Source: JAFCUW01 sp049897565
GTDB lineage: Bacteria; Pseudomonadota; Gammaproteobacteria; Burkholderiales; Burkholderiaceae_D
NCBI RefSeq assembly: GCF_049897565.1
Contig: NZ_JAFCWM010000026.1
Span: forward strand, 6,315-70,314
Reading direction: 5' to 3'
DNA: 64,000 nucleotides
The translations under genes were made by a program, and so were the position numbers. Of this stretch, positions 16,655 through 25,721 are shown piece after piece (positions within the stretch are counted from its first letter, which is position 1; every line of letters begins with the position of its first letter). The notes beneath the pieces are model-generated. The model did no database searches. It saw nothing but the letters and a program-made list of their open reading frames with translations, and was not told the DNA's origin.

Positions 16655-17725
16655 ATGAACGACTCCGCCGGCGCCGCTGCCTTTCACCAGCGCGGCGCGC
16701 GCCCCAGCCACCGCTTGTCGCTGGTGGTGCCGCTGTTTAACGAGGAAGAGAACCTCGCGGCGCTGGTCAGCCAGGTGGTCGCGGCGCTGGCCAGGTTCGC
16801 GTGGCCGTGGCAACTGATCCTGGTCGACGACGGCAGCAGCGACCGCACCGCCGAGCGCATCCGCGCCGCGGTAGCGGCCCATCCGGGCCGGGTTGCCGCG
16901 GTGATCCTGCGGCGCCGCTTCGGCCAGACCGCCGCCATGCAGGCCGGCATCGACATCGCCGACGGCAGCATCATCGCCACCATGGACGGCGACTTGCAGA
17001 ACAATCCGGCCGACATTGGCCGCATGGTGCGCCGCCTGCTCGACGAAGACCTCGACCTGCTGGTCGGCTGGCGCCGCGCGCGCCAGGACAAGCTGTGGCT
17101 GCGCCGCATTCCGTCATGGTGCGCGAACCGCCTGATCGTCGCCGTCACCGGGGTCCGGCTGCACGACTATGGCTGCTCGCTCAAAATCTTCCGCGCCAGC
17201 GTCATCCGCCAGGTACGCCTGTACGGCGAAATGCACCGCTTCATCCCTACCTGGGTGTCGACCATCACCTCGCCGGCGCGCATCAAGGAAGAGCCGGTCA
17301 GCCATTTTCCACGCATGCACGGACACTCCAAGTACGGCCTGTCGCGTACCTTCAACGTCATCCTCGACTTGCTGTCGGTGTACTTCTTCACCCGCTTTCG
17401 CGCCAGTCCCGGCCATTTTTTCGGCCGCATCGGCCTGCTGTGCGCCGGCGCCGGCGGCGCCGCGCTGGCCCTGCTGGCGTGGCAAAAGCTGTGGGACGGC
17501 GAGGCGATCGCAAACCGCCCGCTGCTGATGCTGGCGGTGCTGTTGGCGGTAATCGGGGTGCAGTTCATCTGCACCGGCATCGTCACCGAGATGCTGGCGC
17601 GCACCTATTTCGAGTCCGGCCCCAACAAGACGTACGCGGTGCGCGAAGTGCTCGGCATGCCCGACGGGCCGGGCGGCTCCCGTCACCAGGGCGAGCCGGC
17701 CCGCCGCTCGATGGACCGGCGGTGA
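16655..17725 (+). CDS. Family-2 glycosyltransferase, polyprenyl-phosphate sugar synthase type
   Basis: GT2 enzyme of the DPM1/ArnC group, 356 aa. The nucleotide-sugar fold reads RLSLVVPLFNEEENLAAL, LVDDGSSDRT and ATMDGDLQNNP (DxD). Two C-terminal helices (about residues 262-285 and 298-320) anchor it to the membrane. Such enzymes put a sugar from a nucleotide donor onto undecaprenyl phosphate. It overlaps the GT39 gene by 4 bp (GTGA), and the two probably form a make-and-use pair for decorating lipid A or another envelope polymer. GTCTGG-type repeats are absent here. Confidence 0.88.
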   Translation: MNDSAGAAAFHQRGARPSHRLSLVVPLFNEEENLAALVSQVVAALARFAWPWQLILVDDGSSDRTAERIRAAVAAHPGRVAAVILRRRFGQTAAMQAGIDIADGSIIATMDGDLQNNPADIGRMVRRLLDEDLDLLVGWRRARQDKLWLRRIPSWCANRLIVAVTGVRLHDYGCSLKIFRASVIRQVRLYGEMHRFIPTWVSTITSPARIKEEPVSHFPRMHGHSKYGLSRTFNVILDLLSVYFFTRFRASPGHFFGRIGLLCAGAGGAALALLAWQKLWDGEAIANRPLLMLAVLLAVIGVQFICTGIVTEMLARTYFESGPNKTYAVREVLGMPDGPGGSRHQGEPARRSMDRR

Positions 17726-19317
17726 GAAAAGTGACCGCACTCGTTGGCACGCGCGCCGCGCGCGCCACCCGGCCGGCGGCCCGCAGCGCGCCGGTATCGC
17801 TCGCGCTGCCGGCGCTGCTGGTGCTGGCGGCCTGGCTGGCGTTCTTCAACCAGCTCAATGGCTTTCCGCTGTTCGACGTCGACGAGGGCGCCTTCGGCGA
17901 AGCGACCCGCGAGATGCTCGCGCGCGGCGATTACATCACGACTTACCTCAATGGCCAGCCGCGCTTCGACAAGCCGATCCTCGCATACTGGCTGCAGGCT
18001 TGGTCGGTGTTGCTGCTCGGTCCGCGCGAGTTCGCCTTCCGGCTGCCGTCGGTCCTGGCCGCCGTCGGATGGATGGTCGCCATCCTGTTTTTCACGCGCC
18101 AGCAGTCGGATCGCCGCACTGCCTATGTCGCCGCGCTGATCGCCACCACCAGCGTGGGCGTGGGCGTCATCGGCCGCGCCGCCACCGCCGACGCCTTGCT
18201 CAATCTGTTCCTTGCACTGGCGATGTTCGACATCTACCGCTACATGGAGCAGCCGCTCAGGCGCTACCGCCGCCGCGCGGTTCTATGGATTGCGCTTGGC
18301 GTGCTGACCAAGGGTCCGGTGGCGCTGCTCATTGCGTTCGGCGTCAGCGCCATTGCGTTCGCGCTGCACGGCAAGTTGCGCGACTGGCAGCAGGCCGTGC
18401 TCGACCCGGCCTGCTGGGGCATCCTGGTGGCGGTGGCCGCGCCCTGGTATGTGATCGAATACGTGCGCCAGGGCGACGCTTTCATCGCCGGCTTCTTCAT
18501 GCGCCATAACGTCGAGCGCTTCATGGCGCCGCTGCAGGGCCACCGCGGCAATGCCTTGTACTACCTGCCGGCCGCGCTGCTGCTGCTGTTGCCGTACAGT
18601 GGCCTGTTCCTGCGCATCTTGCCCACCGTGCGCCAGCTGCGCGCCAGGCCGCTCGACACGTTCCTGTGGTGCTGGTTCCTGTTCGTGCTGGTGTTCTTTT
18701 CGCTGGCAGCGACCAAGCTGCCACATTCCCTGCTGTATGGCGTGACGCCCCTGTTCGTGCTGATGGCGATGCGGCGCGGCTTTCTGCAGTCGAGGTTGCT
18801 GGCGTTCGCCCCGCCGATCCTGCTGCTGGCCGCCGTGGTGGTGCTGCCGGCGGCGCTGCACCATGTCGGTGCCGGCATGCGCGACCCCTACCTGCGCGAA
18901 GCACTGACGCGCCGCGAGGCGTTCGGCGTCGTGTACCGGATGGCGACGCCGACATTGCTGCTCGCGTGCGTGGCGCTCGCTGTCGTGCCACGCTACCAGG
19001 TGTGGCAAAAGCTGTTGGCCAGCGGCGTGCTGTGCGCGGCCACGGTCAGCGGCCTGTTGCTGCCTGCACTGGGCGAACTGCAGCAGGGGCCGGTGAAGGA
19101 AGCGGCGCTGTTCGCGCGCGACGCCGGGCTGCTGGTGCGCACCTTGCACTTCAATGTGCCCAGTTCCAGCGTCTACCGCGGCAAGATTACCGAAAGTGCC
19201 ACAACGCCGCGACCGGGCGAGGTATTGCTCACCCGTAGCAGCAATCTTGCCGAGCTGGGCGCGGTCGAAGTGCTGTACCGCAAGGGCGGCGTGCTGCTGG
19301 TCAGGCTTGCACCTTGA
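17722..19317 (+). CDS. ArnT-like family-39 glycosyltransferase
   Basis: Integral membrane GT39/PMT-fold enzyme, 531 aa, resembling ArnT, which transfers a sugar from an undecaprenyl-phosphate carrier to lipid A at the periplasmic face. The first helix is followed by FPLFDVDEGAFGEATREMLARGD, where the acidic Asp-Glu pair is the usual catalytic site. Then come FDKPILAYWLQ, many helices, and KLPHSLLYGVTPLF. The GTG at 17722 overlaps the GT2 stop; a second GTG 9 bp on is also possible. The order with a GT2 and a PAP2 phosphatase supports a lipid-linked sugar transfer route. Confidence 0.85.
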   Translation: MRKVTALVGTRAARATRPAARSAPVSLALPALLVLAAWLAFFNQLNGFPLFDVDEGAFGEATREMLARGDYITTYLNGQPRFDKPILAYWLQAWSVLLLGPREFAFRLPSVLAAVGWMVAILFFTRQQSDRRTAYVAALIATTSVGVGVIGRAATADALLNLFLALAMFDIYRYMEQPLRRYRRRAVLWIALGVLTKGPVALLIAFGVSAIAFALHGKLRDWQQAVLDPACWGILVAVAAPWYVIEYVRQGDAFIAGFFMRHNVERFMAPLQGHRGNALYYLPAALLLLLPYSGLFLRILPTVRQLRARPLDTFLWCWFLFVLVFFSLAATKLPHSLLYGVTPLFVLMAMRRGFLQSRLLAFAPPILLLAAVVVLPAALHHVGAGMRDPYLREALTRREAFGVVYRMATPTLLLACVALAVVPRYQVWQKLLASGVLCAATVSGLLLPALGELQQGPVKEAALFARDAGLLVRTLHFNVPSSSVYRGKITESATTPRPGEVLLTRSSNLAELGAVEVLYRKGGVLLVRLAP

Positions 19318-19324
19318 CGCTGCC

Positions 19325-20137
19325 ATGGGTCCGGATCTGCGCTCACCGTGGACGTGGCTGCCGCCGTCGCTGGCCTTGTTGCTGGTCATCGTGCTGGCCG
19401 CCAGCACCGCCAACAAGGCGGTGTTCGTGCTGCTCAACCATGCCGGCCATGCGCTGGGCGACCGGCTGTGGCTGCACCTGACGATGCTCGGCGACGGCGA
19501 CGGCGCCGTCGCGCTGGCGCTGGTGGTGCCGGCGATCCGCCGCTCGCCGCGCATATTCTGGGCCGCGCTGATTGCCGCCGTGTTCGCCGCGCTGTGGGTG
19601 CAGGTGCTCAAGCAGGTCGTCAGCGTGCCGCGCCCGCTGGCCGTGCTGCCGCCGCAACTGTGCTTCCAGAGCGGGCCGGGGTTTCGCGCAGTGTCGTTCC
19701 CGTCCGGGCACGCCGCCGCCAGCTTCGCCATTGCCGGCATCTGGATCATGGCCTCGCCCGGCGCGGCGGCGCGGCGGGCGGCGCTGTTCGCGCTGGCCGT
19801 GCTGGTCAGCCTGTCGCGCGTGATGGTGGGGGTGCACTGGCCGCTCGACATCTTGTGGGGCATGCTCGGCGGCTGGCTGGGCGCCTGCTGCGGCCTGTCC
19901 TTGTACGCGCGCTACCAGTGGACAACGGTGGGGGCATCCGGCTTTCTGGCCGGCGCGCTGCTGCTGATGGTGGCCGCGGCGCTGCTGTTTAGCAACCACA
20001 TGCGCATCCCCGAAGTGTTGCCGCTGCAGCGCGCCCTCGGCGCCATCTGCTTCGGCTGGGGCGCGCTCGAGATGTTTCTAATGCTGCCGCGCATCGAGCT
20101 GCGGCGGCAAACGAAAGGAGAACTCGATGGACCCTGA
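19325..20137 (+). CDS. PAP2-family membrane phosphatase
   Basis: Membrane phosphatase of 270 aa with the three PAP2 motifs: KQVVSVPRP, PSGH (in VSFPSGHAAASF) and SRVMVGVHWPLD. Substrates in this family include undecaprenyl pyrophosphate, phosphatidyl-glycerol phosphate and the lipid A 1-phosphate (LpxE). Given its operon, a carrier-recycling or lipid A dephosphorylation role is plausible. It starts 8 bp after the GT39 stop and overlaps the next gene by 11 bp. Confidence 0.88.
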   Translation: MGPDLRSPWTWLPPSLALLLVIVLAASTANKAVFVLLNHAGHALGDRLWLHLTMLGDGDGAVALALVVPAIRRSPRIFWAALIAAVFAALWVQVLKQVVSVPRPLAVLPPQLCFQSGPGFRAVSFPSGHAAASFAIAGIWIMASPGAAARRAALFALAVLVSLSRVMVGVHWPLDILWGMLGGWLGACCGLSLYARYQWTTVGASGFLAGALLLMVAAALLFSNHMRIPEVLPLQRALGAICFGWGALEMFLMLPRIELRRQTKGELDGP

Positions 20138-20408
20138 ACTGATGTGGCTGGCCGTCGGCTTCGGCGGCCAGGGCCTGTTCATGCTGCGCCTCGTCATCCA
20201 GTGGCTGCACAGCGAACGCCAGCACAGAAGCGTGATCCCGGTGTCGTTCTGGTATTTCAGCCTCGCCGGCGCGGTCGTGTTGCTGGTCTATTCGGTGCAC
20301 CGGGGCGACCCGGTGTTCATCGCCGGCCAGCTGCTCGGCGTGGCGATCTACCTGCGCAACCTGGTACTGATCCGCGCCGAGCAGGCCGCGCGCGACGCCG
20401 CGGCGTGA
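20127..20408 (+). CDS. Lipid A biosynthesis N-terminal (LAB_N) domain protein
   Basis: 93-aa protein with three hydrophobic helices of the LAB_N type (LWLAVGFGGQGLFMLRLVIQW, SFWYFSLAGAVVLLVYSVHRGD, FIAGQLLGVAIYLRNLVLIR). The domain occurs alone or fused to GT and lipid A enzymes, and its activity is unknown. It overlaps the PAP2 gene and ends the four-gene operon, so it probably helps the same lipid-glycan reaction. AAAGGAG lies just before the start. A short hairpin at about 20414-20426 could end the transcript. Confidence 0.8.
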   Translation: MDPELMWLAVGFGGQGLFMLRLVIQWLHSERQHRSVIPVSFWYFSLAGAVVLLVYSVHRGDPVFIAGQLLGVAIYLRNLVLIRAEQAARDAAA

Positions 20409-20426
20409 GCGGCGCGACCGGTTCGG

Positions 20427-21395
20427 TCAATCGCGCGCGAAGTGCGGATTGGGCTCGGTCAGGTAGTACCACTCCTGGTTGGCGCCTGCGTTGACGTCCG
20501 GGAACAGGATGCGTCCGTCCAGCTCGGACAACACCGGTGTGCCGTCGGCGCGCACGCCGATCTGCTCGCCTTTGCTGACCGGATCGAAGCTCGACCAGGT
20601 GCGCACGAACGCGTCGGCCGGATCGGCCTTGTCGTGCACCACCACCATCGACAGCGCTTCGACCTGGGCGGCCGGCACCGGCGCCGGCGCCGGCGCATCG
20701 ATCACGTTCAGGAATGCCAGCGTGTTCATGATGGCGCGGTACGCCACGTCGGGCGCGGCCGGATCGTTGTGCTGGCCGCACTCGAGCGTGAGCGCATAGC
20801 CGCCGGTGGTGCGCATGTATTCGGTGGTGCCGACGCCATAGCGCAGCACCGTTTCCAGCTGCGACGCGTCGCTCATGCGGCGCTGCACGCCGTCGCCGTA
20901 GGTGCCGAGCCAGCCGTCGACGAAGCGGCGCACGCCGAGCCGGCGCGCCAGCGCGCGTTCCTTGTCGGCGTGCTTGAACGGCTGCAGCGGACCGTCGTTG
21001 TCGAGCGGCCCCATCATGACGAACGGCTCGCTGTCGGCGTTGAACGAGTGCAGGTCGAGCAGCACGTCGTGCTGCGCCAGCAGCGGGCACAGCCAGTTGG
21101 CGATCTGGTCTTCGAAGTCCTGCGGATTGTCGTTGGGGAACAGGTTGCGGTTCAGGTTGCGGTCGCCCGAGCGGCGCACCAGCCGGTAGGCGAGGGGATT
21201 GGTCACCGGCACGAACGTCACGCTGCCGTTGGCGACGAGCAGCTTGCCGCTGTCGATCTCTTCCATCACGCGCAGGATCGCCTTGGTGCCGCACGTTTCG
21301 TTGCCATGGACGGCGCCGGTGATGATCAGGCGCGGACCTTTGCCCAGTCCGGTGTAGTTGATCGATTTGAACTGCAGGTCGCGTGCGGTGGTCAT
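20427..21395 (-). CDS. Succinylglutamate desuccinylase/aspartoacylase family protein
   Basis: Zinc carboxypeptidase-like amidohydrolase, 322 aa. The zinc ligands are His30 and Glu33 in GAVHGNETCG, with a third His in LLDLHSFNADSEP. The catalytic Glu is probably in YALTLECGQHND. Members cleave N-acyl amino acids or act on related ligands; the exact substrate is open. An extra C-terminal beta-domain after residue 240 is common in this branch. It is convergent with the lipid operon and divergent from the acyltransferase at 21501. Confidence 0.8.
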   Translation of the reverse strand: MTTARDLQFKSINYTGLGKGPRLIITGAVHGNETCGTKAILRVMEEIDSGKLLVANGSVTFVPVTNPLAYRLVRRSGDRNLNRNLFPNDNPQDFEDQIANWLCPLLAQHDVLLDLHSFNADSEPFVMMGPLDNDGPLQPFKHADKERALARRLGVRRFVDGWLGTYGDGVQRRMSDASQLETVLRYGVGTTEYMRTTGGYALTLECGQHNDPAAPDVAYRAIMNTLAFLNVIDAPAPAPVPAAQVEALSMVVVHDKADPADAFVRTWSSFDPVSKGEQIGVRADGTPVLSELDGRILFPDVNAGANQEWYYLTEPNPHFARD

Positions 21396-21500
21396 TGCTG
21401 GGCTATCCCTCAAAATTGGCTGACGACATTTTATCGGGAAACACTGGCGCGTGCGGAAACTGCATGGCATGATTTGCGCTTCCCACTTGCCCGGCCGCGC

Positions 21501-22655
21501 ATGACCGATCTTCGACCTTCCCCGCGGGTGTACGGCCTGGACACCTTGCGCGCGCTCGCGGTCAGCTTCGTCGTGCTGCACCATTACACGCTGTTCGTCG
21601 GCTCCGACGACACCTTCGGCTGGGTCGGCAGGATCGGCTGGGTCGGCGTCGACCTGTTTTTCGCGCTGTCGGGCTACCTGATCGGCAACCAGATCTTCGC
21701 CGCGATGCGCACCCCGCAAGGCCTGTCGCTGGGCCGCTTCTATGCTCGCCGCCTGCTGCGCACGCTGCCCAATTTCTACGCCGTGCTGGCGCTGTACTAC
21801 CTGTGGCCGGGCTTTCGCGCCGGCCAGCCCTTGCTGCCGGTCTGGGAGTTCCTCACCTTCACCCAGAACATCAATCTGCAGCCGGGCAGCGCGTTTTCGC
21901 ACGCCTGGTCGCTTTGCATCGAAGAGCAGTTCTACCTGCTGCTGCCGGCCTGCGCGCTGACTATCGCCGCGCTCGGTGGACGACGGGGCAGCTCGCTGCG
22001 CTGGGCCTGGGGCGCCATCGCCTTCATCGTCATCGCCGGCATGCTGGTGCGCGGCGTGCTGTGGCAGGAGCTGGTCGACGGCGCCGCGCGCCCGCTCAAT
22101 GACTACTACAAGTACATCTACTACTCGTCGCTGTGCCGGCTGGACGAACTGGTGGCCGGCGTCGCGCTGGCGCTGCTGAAGAACTATCATGCCGACCTGT
22201 GGCAGCGCCTCACCGCGCACGCGCACACCGCGCTTGCCGCCGGCATCGCGCTCACCGCGCTGACGTTCTACCTGTTCCTGGCCGATCACTACGGTTTTGC
22301 GATGACGGTGTTTGGCTATCCGATGCTGGCGCTCGGCTTCGCGCTGCTGATCGTGGCGGCGCTGGGCGACGGCGTACTGCGCCGAACCCGCATTCCCGGC
22401 GCCGGCAAGCTGGCGTTGTGGTCCTACGCGATCTACCTGACCCACAAGCAGGTCTGCATCCTGCTCGCCGAACCGCTCGCCGCGCGCGGGTTCGACGCCG
22501 ATTCGGCGGTGGCGATCGGCGTGTCGATGCTGTTGTCGGTGCTGTCGGGATGGGTGCTGTTCCGGCTGGTCGAGACGCCGTTCATGATGCTGCGCGACCG
22601 CTACCTGCCGTCCAACCTGCGCGCGCCGGCCGCGCTTAGTGCGCAGCCTCGATGA
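21501..22655 (+). CDS. Acyltransferase-3 family membrane protein (OafA/YrhL type)
   Basis: Integral membrane O-acyltransferase of 384 aa. It starts YGLDTLRALAVSFVVLHHY, where the R and H are the family's conserved residues, and shows GVDLFFALSGYLIGNQIF and WSLCIEEQFYLLLPA as in OafA-like proteins. About ten helices are expected. It modifies surface sugars such as O-antigen, exopolysaccharide or peptidoglycan. No polysaccharide cluster is next to it. The C-terminus overlaps the convergent gene at 22636 by 20 bp. Confidence 0.88.
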   Translation: MTDLRPSPRVYGLDTLRALAVSFVVLHHYTLFVGSDDTFGWVGRIGWVGVDLFFALSGYLIGNQIFAAMRTPQGLSLGRFYARRLLRTLPNFYAVLALYYLWPGFRAGQPLLPVWEFLTFTQNINLQPGSAFSHAWSLCIEEQFYLLLPACALTIAALGGRRGSSLRWAWGAIAFIVIAGMLVRGVLWQELVDGAARPLNDYYKYIYYSSLCRLDELVAGVALALLKNYHADLWQRLTAHAHTALAAGIALTALTFYLFLADHYGFAMTVFGYPMLALGFALLIVAALGDGVLRRTRIPGAGKLALWSYAIYLTHKQVCILLAEPLAARGFDADSAVAIGVSMLLSVLSGWVLFRLVETPFMMLRDRYLPSNLRAPAALSAQPR

Positions 22656-23091
22656 CGTCGAACGCCGACGGCATCGAACCCAAAAATCCCAGCACGGCGT
22701 TGGTGTCGTAGCCGCTGTCCTCGATCACCTTGCGCAGGTTCGGCATCGCGTCGGGCGTCTGCGGGCTTCGGTAGGCGTTCACCAGTAGCGCGACCAGGTC
22801 GGTCGGGCTGCCGCACGAGCGGCGCATGCGCGTTTCGATTACCGCCAGCAGCGCGCGCTGCATGCGCGGCGTCGGATGGGTGATGTGGGCAAAGATCAAA
22901 GGAGTATTGGTGATCGACTCGCACAGCGAGCGTTCGATCTGCTCCGGCTTGACGTCCGAAGCGATGTCGAAATAGGCACGGTTCCAGCGCGTGCGCGCGT
23001 ACTGGTGCCCCGGCGGGAACGAGTCGACGGTGTCGAATCCGCATACGCGGCTGACGTAGGCAAGCGCCTGGAGGAGGGTGGGGATCAGCAT
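22636..23091 (-). CDS. Conserved hypothetical protein
   Basis: Soluble-looking protein of 151 aa with no family I recognise. It starts MLIPTLLQALAYVSRVCGFD. The centre has a Cys (RRSCGSPTDLVALLVNAYR) and a proline-rich turn (SPQTPDAMPNLRKV). The ATG at 23091 was preferred over one 54 bp upstream, which would extend into a repeat half-site. It lies between the acyltransferase (convergent) and a pirin gene on the same strand, 62 bp away. Confidence 0.6.
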   Translation of the reverse strand: MLIPTLLQALAYVSRVCGFDTVDSFPPGHQYARTRWNRAYFDIASDVKPEQIERSLCESITNTPLIFAHITHPTPRMQRALLAVIETRMRRSCGSPTDLVALLVNAYRSPQTPDAMPNLRKVIEDSGYDTNAVLGFLGSMPSAFDVIEAAH

Positions 23092-23125
23092 GGTGCGTAG
23101 TGTAGCCGAATGCGCGGCGCCGCGT

Positions 23126-23145
23126 CCGGGGTCTGACCCTGTCAC
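23126..23145. repeat. Half-copy of the dispersed GGGGTCTGACC repeat
   Basis: CCGGGGTCTGACCCTG occurs as a single arm, with no inverted partner nearby. It lies upstream of the hypothetical gene starting at 23091 and just before the pirin stop. Confidence 0.6.
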
Positions 23146-23153
23146 GTCGCGTA

Positions 23154-24029
23154 TCAGGACCCGAAGGTGCCGGCCCTGAAGTCTTCGACCGCCTGGCGCA
23201 GTTCGTCCTGCGTGTTCATCACGAACGGCCCGTACTGCGCGATCGGCTCGCCCAGCGGACGTCCGGCGATCAGCAGCACCCGGCTCGCTTCGGCTGCCTT
23301 GATCCGCACGCCCTCGGCGCCGGCAGGATTGGTCAGGATCGCCAGCCGCGTGCGCGCCACGCCCTTGCCTTCGACCGTCACTTCACCGCGGAACACGTAC
23401 AGGAACGCGTTGTGCCCCGGCGGCAGCTGCTGCTCGAAGGTGGCGCCGGCCGCCAGTTCGATGTCGAGATAGTACGGCTCGGTGCCGTCGCGCTGCACCG
23501 CGCCTTCGACGCCGTGGCTGCGGCCGGCGATCACCTGTACCGTCGCGCCACTGTCGGTGCCAAAACGCGGAATCTCCTGGTTCGGAATGTCGCGGTACCA
23601 GGGCGCGCTCATCTTGTCCCTGGCCGGCAGGTTAAGCCACAGCTGAAAACCTTCCATCATGCCTTCGCTCTGCTCCGGCATTTCGGAGTGGATCACGCCG
23701 CGTCCCGCCGTCATCCACTGCACGCCGCCGTTGGTGATCAGGCCTTCGTGACCGGCGCTGTCCCTGTGCCGCATGCTGCCCGTGATCATGTACGAGATGG
23801 TCTCGAAACCGCGGTGCGGGTGCTCGGGAAAGCCGGCGATGTAGTCGCCCGGCTTCTCGCTGCCGAACGCGTCGAGCATCAGGAACGGATCGAGCCGCCG
23901 CTGCAGCGTCTGCGTCAGCACGCGGTTGATCTTCACGCCGGCGCCGTCCATCACGAACTGGCCATTGACCAGGCGCTCGACGCTGCGCGCCGTTGCTACC
24001 CTTGCTGCCGTCAACTGCTTTGTCATCAT
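23154..24029 (-). CDS. Pirin family protein (first of two in the window)
   Basis: Bicupin pirin-like protein, 291 aa. The metal-binding His cluster of the N-terminal cupin is present (FPEHPHRGFETISYM, then WMTAGRGVIHSEMP). Members are often quercetinases or redox-linked regulators; which applies is not readable. It starts MMTKQLT, and either Met could be used. It lies 44 bp downstream of azoR on the same strand and may share its LysR control. Confidence 0.88.
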   Translation of the reverse strand: MMTKQLTAARVATARSVERLVNGQFVMDGAGVKINRVLTQTLQRRLDPFLMLDAFGSEKPGDYIAGFPEHPHRGFETISYMITGSMRHRDSAGHEGLITNGGVQWMTAGRGVIHSEMPEQSEGMMEGFQLWLNLPARDKMSAPWYRDIPNQEIPRFGTDSGATVQVIAGRSHGVEGAVQRDGTEPYYLDIELAAGATFEQQLPPGHNAFLYVFRGEVTVEGKGVARTRLAILTNPAGAEGVRIKAAEASRVLLIAGRPLGEPIAQYGPFVMNTQDELRQAVEDFRAGTFGS

Positions 24030-24073
24030 GTTCCGCTGGTTGATTATCCTGGTTCCGGCGCCTGTGCCTGGGC

Positions 24074-24673
24074 TTACGCCAGTGCTGCTTCGATGTCGGC
24101 GTCGGCTTGTGCCTGCGCCTTCGCTACTGCTTCCGGACCCATGCCCAGGCCTTCCGAGTACACGAACGTGACGTCGGTCAGGCCGAGGAAGCCGAGGAAC
24201 GTCGTCAGGTGCGGCACCTGCGAATCGCTGGCGCCGTTGCGGTGGATGCCGCCGCGTGGCAGCGTCACGTAGACCTTCTTGTTCTTCAACAGGCCTTCAG
24301 GGCCGGTCGCGGTGTAGCGGAACGTGACGTTGGCGCGGGCAATCGCGTCGAACCAGCTTTTCAGCTGGACGCTGATGCCGAAGTTGTACATCGGCGCGCC
24401 AATCACGATGACGTCCGCAGCCTGGACCTGGGCGATCAGGGCATCGTCGAGGGCCACGCGCGCTGCCTGCTCGGCAGTGCGCTGGTCGGCCGGCGTGAAC
24501 AGCGCGCCCAGGGCTGCCTGGTCGATCATCGGGTGCGGCTGCGCACCCAGGTCGCGCACAACGACGACGGCGCCCGCATTGTCGGCGACCAGGCCGGCGA
24601 CGATCTTGTCGTTCAGGCGGTTCGATTCGGATCCGGTGACCTTGGCGCTGGAATTAATTTGCAAAATGTTCAT
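24074..24673 (-). CDS. azoR: FMN-dependent NADH:quinone/azo reductase AzoR
   Basis: Flavodoxin-fold reductase of 199 aa that reduces quinones and azo compounds with NADH. It starts MNILQINSSAKVTGSES, the FMN-phosphate loop. Then come APMYNFGISVQLKSWFDAI and VYVTLPRGGIH, both AzoR signatures. The length equals E. coli AzoR within a few residues. A LysR regulator is encoded divergently 115 bp away, a layout typical of quinone-stress units, and a pirin gene follows. Confidence 0.92.
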   Translation of the reverse strand: MNILQINSSAKVTGSESNRLNDKIVAGLVADNAGAVVVVRDLGAQPHPMIDQAALGALFTPADQRTAEQAARVALDDALIAQVQAADVIVIGAPMYNFGISVQLKSWFDAIARANVTFRYTATGPEGLLKNKKVYVTLPRGGIHRNGASDSQVPHLTTFLGFLGLTDVTFVYSEGLGMGPEAVAKAQAQADADIEAALA

Positions 24674-24698
24674 GTGGAGCTCCTTCGTGTTGTGTGGT

Positions 24699-24717
24699 TG
24701 AACTGCAATGAAGTTCA
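24699..24717. promoter_or_regulatory. Palindromic candidate LysR site between azoR and its regulator
   Basis: TGAACT (24699-24704) and AGTTCA (24712-24717) form a perfect inverted repeat with a 7-base spacer in the divergent gap. Its place and symmetry suit a LysR-type box. Ownership is inferred from position only. Confidence 0.45.
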
Positions 24718-24788
24718 CTTTAACAGTTCCAAAATCAGTCCGGAAGGCGCTAGAATGGATAACATTGTTCTTCTGATGGGATAATCGA

Positions 24789-25706
24789 ATGGGGATGGAT
24801 CTGGAACCGAATGACTTGCTGCTGTTCGCGCGTATCGTCGAAAGCGGCAGCTTCAGCAAGGCAGCGCAGCGCGTCGACCTGCCAAAATCGACAGTGTCGC
24901 GCCGCATCGCGCTGCTCGAAGCCAAGCTCGGCGAGCGGCTGCTGCAGCGGACCACGCGCAAGCTGGTGCTCACCGAGTTTGGCGAGTTCCTGCTCGAACA
25001 CGCGCGCAAGGTGGTCGAGGAAGTCGAGGCGGCCGGCGCGCTGGTGCAGCACCGCCAGCAGGAGCCGAGCGGCAAGCTGCGCGTGTCGATGCCGTCCGAC
25101 TTCGCCAACCTGGGACTGACGCGCGTGATGACCGAGTTCCTGAAGCGCTATCCGGCCATCACATTGGAGCTCGATCTGTCGCCGCGCCGGGTCGACCTGG
25201 TGGCCGAGAACTTCGACGTCGCCATCCGCATGGGCGACCTGCCGGACGACTCGTCGCTGGCGGCGCGACGGGTGGCGCTCGAGAAGGTGGGCCTGTATGC
25301 GTCGCCGTCGTATATCGCCCTGCGCGGTCTGCCCGAGTCGCCCGACGACCTGCTCAAGCACGACCTTCTGTGCCTCCTGAGCCGCAACGGCGGCGCCCAG
25401 CCCTGGGTGCTCACGCGCGGCAAAACGCAGTGGTCGCGCGAGCTGCCGGCCCGCATGACCGCCAACTCGCCCGATCTGCTGGCGCGCATTGCCTGCACCG
25501 GCGCCGGCATCGCGGCCAGCTCCGATTTGTTCGCCACGCCGTTTCTGGAGAAAGGGGAACTGGTGCGGGTGCTGCCGGAGTGGGACCTGCCGATCGTCAC
25601 GGGGTGGGCGGTGTTCCCCGGCCGGCGCCTGATGCCGGCCAAGACGCGCGCCTTCCTCGACATGATGGAAGTGATGTGCTGCGAGGAGGCCGGCAAGCGC
25701 GCCTAG
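24789..25706 (+). CDS. LysR-family transcriptional regulator
   Basis: LysR regulator of 305 aa. The HTH at residues 6-65 has the standard FARIVESGSFSKAAQRVDLPKSTVSRRI, followed by the linker helix and a periplasmic-binding-like effector domain (SPRRVDLVAENFDVAIRMG). The branch resembles the DsdC/AaeR-like CrgA group that controls quinone and electrophile response genes. It is transcribed away from azoR, so it probably regulates azoR and the pirin gene. Met3 is an alternative start. Confidence 0.92.
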   Translation: MGMDLEPNDLLLFARIVESGSFSKAAQRVDLPKSTVSRRIALLEAKLGERLLQRTTRKLVLTEFGEFLLEHARKVVEEVEAAGALVQHRQQEPSGKLRVSMPSDFANLGLTRVMTEFLKRYPAITLELDLSPRRVDLVAENFDVAIRMGDLPDDSSLAARRVALEKVGLYASPSYIALRGLPESPDDLLKHDLLCLLSRNGGAQPWVLTRGKTQWSRELPARMTANSPDLLARIACTGAGIAASSDLFATPFLEKGELVRVLPEWDLPIVTGWAVFPGRRLMPAKTRAFLDMMEVMCCEEAGKRA

Positions 25707-25721
25707 CCATCACAGGCTGGG

